DNA of 10,648 nt from an uncultured Sneathia sp. GTDB lineage: Bacteria > Fusobacteriota > Fusobacteriia > Fusobacteriales > Leptotrichiaceae. Positions within the stretch are counted from its first letter, which is position 1. Each line of letters starts with the position of its first letter. The stretch spans positions 1 through 10,648 of the forward strand of contig CABURZ010000036.1 in the NCBI GenBank assembly GCA_902494065.1, given 5' to 3'. The notes beneath the pieces are model-generated. The model searched no databases, was not told the origin of the DNA, and worked only from the letters and a program-made list of their open reading frames with translations. A program made the position numbers and the translations under genes. Positions 5,887-10,648 of this stretch are shown in pieces.

Positions 5887-6695
5887 TATATATTAAAAAT
5901 CTCCTTTATTTTTTTTGCAACAGAACTGTCACTATTTTTTCCTATAACCTCTAATTCTAAATTTTTTAACTTTAATTCTTCACTTGCATTTTCCATGATA
6001 AATCCTTTTTTTACTACCTTAAGCATTTCAACATCATTAAATCCATCTCCAAATGCAATTGCATTATCCAAATTATATCCTTTTAATTTAGCAAGTTCTA
6101 TTAAAGCATTCCCTTTAGTAGCTTTTTTTGAAAATATCTCAAAACAAAATGGTAATGTAAATGCACAATTTACCTTATCTCCAAAATTAGATAAAATATA
6201 TTCTTCTAATTTTACTAATTCATCATGCTCCCCAAAAAAGAAAAATTTTGTAATTCCTTTTGTATTAACTTCTTTTTTAGGATAAAATTCATACTGCCAT
6301 GTTGGTTCAGTCCATTCATTTATTATATGATCTTTTGAAATTTTTTCATTTACTATCCATTTTTCATCAGAAATAATATTTATTATTATATCTTCACCAT
6401 ATTTCTTATAATCCATGTTTACTATTTTTTTTGCAACATCTTCATCTAATATGTATCTAAATAATTCCGTATTATCAACATCATATAGACTAGCTCCATT
6501 AGTCGTTATCATAGGAATATCCAACTCTAATTGTTCTTTAACCCTCATAGCATCAACAAATGATCTACCTGTAGCTATAACTATATTTACTTTTGCAGTA
6601 TATAAATCACGCAAAACTTTTTTTGTATAGTCATCTACCCTATGGTTTGTATTTAATAAAGTCCCATCTAAATCAGTAACCACTAAATTATACAT
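5886..6695 (-). CDS. Cof-type HAD-IIB family hydrolase (sugar-phosphate or nucleotide phosphatase-like)
   Basis: This is a cytoplasmic haloacid-dehalogenase phosphatase of 269 residues. Motif I is TDLDGTLL (7-14) with nucleophile Asp8 and acid/base Asp10, motif II is ATGRS (41-45), Lys194 in TKGNAL is the motif III lysine, and motif IV is GDGFND (216-221), which binds magnesium. The large cap between about residues 85 and 190 is the alpha/beta C2 type that defines the Cof/YidA group. Such enzymes dephosphorylate sugar phosphates, flavin or pyridoxal phosphates with broad overlap, so no substrate is assigned. Its ATG directly follows the holB stop (TAAATG) with GGGAGG four bases upstream, and its stop overlaps the murI start. 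All catalytic residues are present. Confidence 0.93.
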   Translation of the reverse strand: MYNLVVTDLDGTLLNTNHRVDDYTKKVLRDLYTAKVNIVIATGRSFVDAMRVKEQLELDIPMITTNGASLYDVDNTELFRYILDEDVAKKIVNMDYKKYGEDIIINIISDEKWIVNEKISKDHIINEWTEPTWQYEFYPKKEVNTKGITKFFFFGEHDELVKLEEYILSNFGDKVNCAFTLPFCFEIFSKKATKGNALIELAKLKGYNLDNAIAFGDGFNDVEMLKVVKKGFIMENASEELKLKNLELEVIGKNSDSSVAKKIKEIFNI

Positions 6696-7499
6696 TTAAC
6701 CTCCCAACAATTCATTAAAAAATATATAAATACACGCATTAACAGACACATTATTTTTCAAACTATTTTTTAAGTTCGTTAAATAAATATACTTTTTACC
6801 ACTCAGCTTATATCTTGAAACTATTAGCACTCTTTTTAAAAATTTTAGTGCTAAATTTCTATCTTTAGATAGTATATCACATAGTCTTTGAATGATATCT
6901 AATTTCTCTTTATATTCCAAAAATTTTAAATTATTCACTAAATATCTAATTGCTAGCTCATACTTTATTTTATTTACTATATCAACATTGCCGTTTAAAT
7001 ACTCTATTATAGAATCTAAAAAATTTTCATTACTATATTCATCTATATTTAATTTTTTTTCTACATACTCATCTAGATAATCATTATTCCCATCAAAAAG
7101 ATTATATATATCTTGATCAATGTCATACTTTTTACTTTCTACATATATCTTAATAGCTCTCGAGAGTATAGTTTTAGGTAATTTATCCATAGTATGTGTT
7201 AAAAGAAGAAAATATGTTCCTTTAGTGGGCTCTTCTATAACTTTCAATAGTGCATTAGCAGCATCATTACGTATATTTTCCATATTTAGTATAAGTATTT
7301 TTATACCTGAATAAGATGATTCACTAGATTTGGAAATAACTAATCTTACATCATTCATCTTTAATTCATCATAATATGCAATATCTTGCTCAATATAGTC
7401 TAAATTTTGTTTTTTAAAGATATTTTTTGCATAATCTAATGCTTTTTTTTGTAAATTTACTCTTTTATCAGAATAAAGTAAATATGTACAAGAACTCAT
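6696..7499 (-). CDS. holB: DNA polymerase III delta-prime-like clamp loader subunit
   Basis: This 267-residue protein matches the central part of the delta-prime AAA+ module: NDVRLVISKSSESSY (49-63), GIKILILNMENI (65-76, the Walker B position), ANALLKVIEEP (81-91) and KTILSRA (109-115), where the family has SRC. It should help load the sliding clamp at the replication fork. The N-terminus is cut down: TYLLYSDKRVNLQKK stands where the family has the P-loop, so there is no GxxGxGK, and the cysteine zinc module usually found before the NDVR segment is missing. The C-terminal half (about 125-267) is lysine- and leucine-rich with little obvious similarity. AAGGA lies eight bases before the ATG, which follows the mreB stop by one base. 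I judge delta-prime likely; a diverged gamma/tau relative is less likely. Confidence 0.82.
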   Translation of the reverse strand: MSSCTYLLYSDKRVNLQKKALDYAKNIFKKQNLDYIEQDIAYYDELKMNDVRLVISKSSESSYSGIKILILNMENIRNDAANALLKVIEEPTKGTYFLLLTHTMDKLPKTILSRAIKIYVESKKYDIDQDIYNLFDGNNDYLDEYVEKKLNIDEYSNENFLDSIIEYLNGNVDIVNKIKYELAIRYLVNNLKFLEYKEKLDIIQRLCDILSKDRNLALKFLKRVLIVSRYKLSGKKYIYLTNLKNSLKNNVSVNACIYIFFNELLGG

Positions 7500-7500
7500 T

Positions 7501-8532
7501 TTAATATTCCTTTACTTGTAAAGTATTTAATAAAGCTTTATTATTAAAAGCGTAACCTCCACCTAATACAACAGAATCTAGTGGATTTTTTGAAACGAAC
7601 ACTTTAACTCTAACTTCTTGTTCTAGTAATTGTGCAAACCCTTTAATTAAAGCTCCCCCTCCTGTCATAATTATACCATTTTCTAATAAATCTGCTGCAA
7701 GTTCTGGAGGACATTTTTCAAGGACTTCTTTTGCTGCATTTATTATAGCATCTAGTGAATTTTTCATAGCTTCATTTATTTCATTTTCATTTATCTCTAT
7801 ACTATCTGGTGTTCCAATTTCAACATTCAATCCTTTTACTGTCAAACTTTTTGGATCGCTAACTTTAATGGCTGTTGCTAAATCTTTTTTCAATTTTTCC
7901 ACAGCCCTCTCTCCTATTTGCAGGCTATATTTATTCTTTATATATCTCATTATATCGTTATCAAAAGTATTACCTGCTATTTTAATAGATCTTGAAGATA
8001 TTACTTCATTTAGTGATAAAATTGCAACATCTGTTGATCCACCACCTATATCCACAACCATGTGACCAGATGGTTTAGAAATATCTATACCTGATCCTAT
8101 TATAGCTGCACGTCCTTCTTCAATTATATATATTTTTTTAGCTCCTATAACTGAATCGAACAGTGCTTTACGCTCTACCGTTGTAACTTCTAATGGCACA
8201 CATATCATTACTTCAGGTTTAAATATTGCATGTCCATATATTTTTGTTATAAAATGATTAAGCATTTCTTTAGTTATATCAAGATCTGCTATTACACCAT
8301 CTTTTAACGGCTTTATAGCAATAGTACTGTTTGGAGTTCTACCCAACATATCTCTAGCTTCATGTCCTACGGCACGAACTTTACGTGTCTTTTTATCAAT
8401 TGCAACTACTGATGGCTCATTTAAAACTATCTTTTCAAGTTGTCTATCATAAATCAGAACATTTGCAGTACCTAAATCAATTGAAATACTTTTTTTAATT
8501 CTAAGCATTCTAAAAAATTTTCTTATATCCAT
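7501..8532 (-). CDS. mreB: Rod-shape-determining actin homologue MreB, divergent
   Basis: MreB forms ATP-dependent filaments on the inner face of the membrane that guide side-wall peptidoglycan synthesis. The 343-residue protein starts with a basic amphipathic segment (1-14) suited to membrane contact, then DLGTAN (19-24, phosphate loop 1), KDGVIADLDIT (77-87), MVVDIGGGSTDVA (158-170, phosphate loop 2) and MTGGGALIKG (289-298, adenosine site). The normally near-invariant EEPxAAAIGA reads EEGRAAIIGSG (138-148), and the preceding helix appears two residues shorter than in Bacillus MreB. The ATG follows the cysS stop with no gap, in the same frame and without a visible ribosome site; an internal ATG at 8508 has none either. 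mreC and mreD do not follow. Family is certain; it may be one of several paralogues. Confidence 0.94.
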   Translation of the reverse strand: MDIRKFFRMLRIKKSISIDLGTANVLIYDRQLEKIVLNEPSVVAIDKKTRKVRAVGHEARDMLGRTPNSTIAIKPLKDGVIADLDITKEMLNHFITKIYGHAIFKPEVMICVPLEVTTVERKALFDSVIGAKKIYIIEEGRAAIIGSGIDISKPSGHMVVDIGGGSTDVAILSLNEVISSRSIKIAGNTFDNDIMRYIKNKYSLQIGERAVEKLKKDLATAIKVSDPKSLTVKGLNVEIGTPDSIEINENEINEAMKNSLDAIINAAKEVLEKCPPELAADLLENGIIMTGGGALIKGFAQLLEQEVRVKVFVSKNPLDSVVLGGGYAFNNKALLNTLQVKEY

Positions 8533-9894
8533 CTATTTGTCGCTAACACTTATTTCTAATTTAGCTAACTCCTCTCTTATTACATCAGATAATTCATAGT
8601 TTTTTTGTGCTCTCAACTTATTTCTCACATTAATTAATAACTCTATTAATTTTTCTTCATTACTTTGTTCTTTATCTAATCCTAAATCTATTCCTAAAAC
8701 ATTAAGCAAAACATTATTAATTTCTTCAAATGCTTTGTATACATTAACAGTATCATTATTTGAAATTAATTTATTTATTTGCTTAACTGCTATAGATATA
8801 AATGACAATGCCTTTGGTGTATTTAGATCATCATTTAATGCATCGATAAATTCACTTTTAAATTTTGATAAAATTTCATCTAAATTACTTGGAATATTAC
8901 CTTTATTATTCATTTTAAAGTTTTTCAAAGAATTTTTTAATTTAAATAATGTTTTCTTTGAGACTTCTAAATCATCGTATGAAAAATTCAAATTTTTTCT
9001 ATAATGACTTGTAAGTATAAAATGTCTAACAGTAGCTCCATCAAATTTTTCTAAAACATCTCTAAGTAACATAAAATTACCTAATGATTTACTCATTTTT
9101 TCACTATTAACTGTTATATAGCTATTGTGTAACCAATATTTTACAAATTCTTTCCCATCTGTTATACCGCAGTTACTTTGAGCTCTCTCATTTTCATGAT
9201 GAGGAAATATCAAATCTTGACCACCTGCATGTATGTCTATTTGACTTCCAAGATATCTATTTATCATAGCACTGCATTCAATATGCCAACCAGGTCTGCC
9301 ATCACCAAAATCTGAATTATAGTATGGCTCATTTTCTTTTTTACCTTTCCACAAAACAAAATCATTAGGATCTTCTTTTTCTAAATCAACATCTATTCTA
9401 ACTCCAGAATTTAAATTCTCTTGTTTCTGATTTGATAATTTACCATAATCTTTGTATTTTTTTATAGAAAATACAATATCATTTCCCTTTTTATACGCAT
9501 ATCCCTTATCTAAAAGAGATTGTATTAATTTCTTTATTTCATCCAAATTTTCAGTAACTCTAGGTCGTATTATTTCTGGTAATAAATTAAGTTTACTTGT
9601 ATCTTCAAAAAATGCATCTATGTATTTTTTAGTTATAACATCGCATGAAACATTTTCTTCTATAGCTTTTTTTATTATCTTATCATCAATATCTGTGAAG
9701 TTTTGTACATATTTAACTTTGTATCCGTCAAACTTTAAAACTCTTGCTAATACATCAAATATTATTATAGGGCGTGTATTACCTATATGTATATAGTTAT
9801 ATACTGTAGGTCCACAAACATACATTTTTACTTTTCCTTCATTTATAGGTACAAATTTTTCAATTCTATTAGTAAATGTATTATATAATTCCAT
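8533..9894 (-). CDS. cysS: Cysteinyl-tRNA synthetase
   Basis: CysS charges tRNA-Cys with cysteine in the cytoplasm. The 453-residue class I enzyme has the HIGN signature (36-39) and KMSKS (266-270). The zinc ligands that select cysteine are all present: Cys27 in MYVCGPTVY, Cys207 in GWHIECSAM, and His232 and Glu236 in FPHHENE. The tRNA-binding helical DALR region follows (about 300-453). The protein ends at LEISVSDK, about ten residues before the usual end, so the common GTxW tail is missing. The ATG at 9894 has AAGGA upstream and lies 12 bases after mutS2. Its TAG directly precedes the mreB ATG in the same frame. Confidence 0.97.
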   Translation of the reverse strand: MELYNTFTNRIEKFVPINEGKVKMYVCGPTVYNYIHIGNTRPIIIFDVLARVLKFDGYKVKYVQNFTDIDDKIIKKAIEENVSCDVITKKYIDAFFEDTSKLNLLPEIIRPRVTENLDEIKKLIQSLLDKGYAYKKGNDIVFSIKKYKDYGKLSNQKQENLNSGVRIDVDLEKEDPNDFVLWKGKKENEPYYNSDFGDGRPGWHIECSAMINRYLGSQIDIHAGGQDLIFPHHENERAQSNCGITDGKEFVKYWLHNSYITVNSEKMSKSLGNFMLLRDVLEKFDGATVRHFILTSHYRKNLNFSYDDLEVSKKTLFKLKNSLKNFKMNNKGNIPSNLDEILSKFKSEFIDALNDDLNTPKALSFISIAVKQINKLISNNDTVNVYKAFEEINNVLLNVLGIDLGLDKEQSNEEKLIELLINVRNKLRAQKNYELSDVIREELAKLEISVSDK

Positions 9895-9906
9895 ATTATT
9901 TCCTTT

Positions 9907-10648
9907 CTATTTCAATGTTACAACGGTACAACCGTGTCCCCCTTCACCTTGAGGAGCATCATTAAATTCTAAAACATATGGTGAGTCTTTTAGATAATCA
10001 CGTATTTTTTGACGCAATACCATAGTACCTTTACCATGTACTATATATACTAAATTGTATCCAGATAGTGTTGCATTATCTAGAAAAGCTTCAATTTCAT
10101 GTATTGCATCACTTGCAATTTTACCTCTAACGTCAATTTCTGTTTTAGAAGTAGTTCTTTTATATGAAATATTTCCCTTAGGCAAATTATTTTTTTTAAC
10201 AATTTTTTTTACATCACTAGTATTAATAACCATTTTTAAAATACCTGCTTGTACTTGCAAGTTAGCATTATCTAATATTTTTAGTATAGTGGCATTTTTA
10301 TTCAATGATTTAACTAATACTTCTTCACCAACTTTAAATCCTAAATTGCTTGATTCAATATTTTTACTTTTTTTATTTTTCTTTTTATCTTCTATAATAG
10401 AACTATAAAGCATATTAATGTTTCTTTGTGTTTCTTTAACACTTTGCATACTTGCTTCATCTTGATTAATTTTTTCAATCAATGCTTTTGCTTTAGCTTG
10501 CATATTTCTAATATATTCATCTGCTTTTAAAATACTATCTTGTATAATTTTTTCTTTTTGATTTTCTAACTCTATCAATTTGTTTTCATATTCATTTTTA
10601 GACTTTTCCAAATCTTGTTGCATAATTTTTAATTTTTCGTTTGCTATA
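9907..10648 (-). CDS. mutS2: MutS2 family endonuclease, C-terminal part (cut by window edge)
   Basis: About 246 residues of the C-terminus are visible; the frame stays open to position 10648, so the ATG at 10623 is internal. The visible part begins with a long charged coiled coil (about the first 90 residues), then a small beta-rich KOW-like segment (GFKVGEEVLVKSLNKNATIL onward), and ends with a Smr endonuclease domain: EIDVRG, IVHGKGT and a final GGHGCTVVTL. This order matches the C-terminal half of MutS2, whose ATPase domains would lie outside the window. MutS2 is linked to suppression of recombination and, in Bacillus, to rescue of collided ribosomes; the Smr domain cuts nucleic acid. It is the furthest-upstream visible gene of the seven-gene minus-strand run, so the run's promoter is probably beyond the edge. 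Confidence 0.94.
   Translation of the reverse strand, partial: IANEKLKIMQQDLEKSKNEYENKLIELENQKEKIIQDSILKADEYIRNMQAKAKALIEKINQDEASMQSVKETQRNINMLYSSIIEDKKKNKKSKNIESSNLGFKVGEEVLVKSLNKNATILKILDNANLQVQAGILKMVINTSDVKKIVKKNNLPKGNISYKRTTSKTEIDVRGKIASDAIHEIEAFLDNATLSGYNLVYIVHGKGTMVLRQKIRDYLKDSPYVLEFNDAPQGEGGHGCTVVTLK

Noticed and set aside
7157..7166. Perfect 10-base palindrome CTCTCGAGAG, GC-rich for this DNA
   Set aside because: It encodes the conserved LSR of the TILSR motif in holB; no paired copy or regulatory setting seen.
9452..9796. Plus-strand open frame of 114 codons opposite cysS
   Set aside because: Antisense to conserved CysS motifs; no independent coding evidence.
10190..10210. Two T8 runs close together in mutS2
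   Set aside because: They are Lys codons on the coding strand, common throughout the window, with no broken frame.
10055..10408. Plus-strand open frame of 117 codons opposite mutS2
   Set aside because: Antisense to the Smr and KOW-like regions; composition-driven shadow.

Overview
The window is a compact, AT-rich (GC well below 30% by eye) stretch of bacterial chromosome made almost entirely of housekeeping genes. The standard code is in use: TGG encodes Trp and TGA ends rsmA and ruvA. The base composition, the DUF4911-like gene beside a KH-domain gene, the dense overlapping gene packing and a divergent MreB suggest a small-genome anaerobe. A member of Fusobacteriota, family Leptotrichiaceae (Sneathia or Streptobacillus-like), fits best, with a low-GC Firmicute as the alternative. 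This placement is inference.

Layout. (1) Positions 1-1964, minus strand: an operon read hpt, rsmA, DUF4911-like gene, khpA, purA (cut by the left edge), with its own extended -10 promoter at 1959-1964. Its first and last visible genes make and consume IMP; the genes between act on or probably bind RNA. (2) Positions 1982-2930, minus strand: a single EamA-type transporter gene with its own terminator. (3) Positions 2925-2941: two -10 boxes five bases apart facing opposite ways, for the transporter and for sppA. (4) Positions 2936-4565, plus strand: the only plus-strand gene, a membrane-anchored two-domain signal peptide peptidase SppA. (5) Positions 4570-4595: a bidirectional terminator between convergent sppA and ruvA. 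(6) Positions 4587-10648, minus strand: a seven-gene run read mutS2 (cut by the right edge), cysS, mreB, holB, a Cof-type HAD phosphatase, murI, ruvA. Junctions range from a 23-base overlap to a 12-base gap.

The seven-gene run mixes DNA maintenance (MutS2, HolB, RuvA), translation (CysS) and cell shape and wall precursors (MreB, MurI); common expression tied to growth is the simplest reading. No non-coding stretch exceeds about 70 bases. I found no RNA genes, mobile elements, CRISPR arrays or phage genes, and no clear new defence or biosynthetic system. The points worth following are the DUF4911-KhpA pair, the divergent MreB, the stripped-down HolB, the overlapping divergent promoters and the terminators that contain stop codons.
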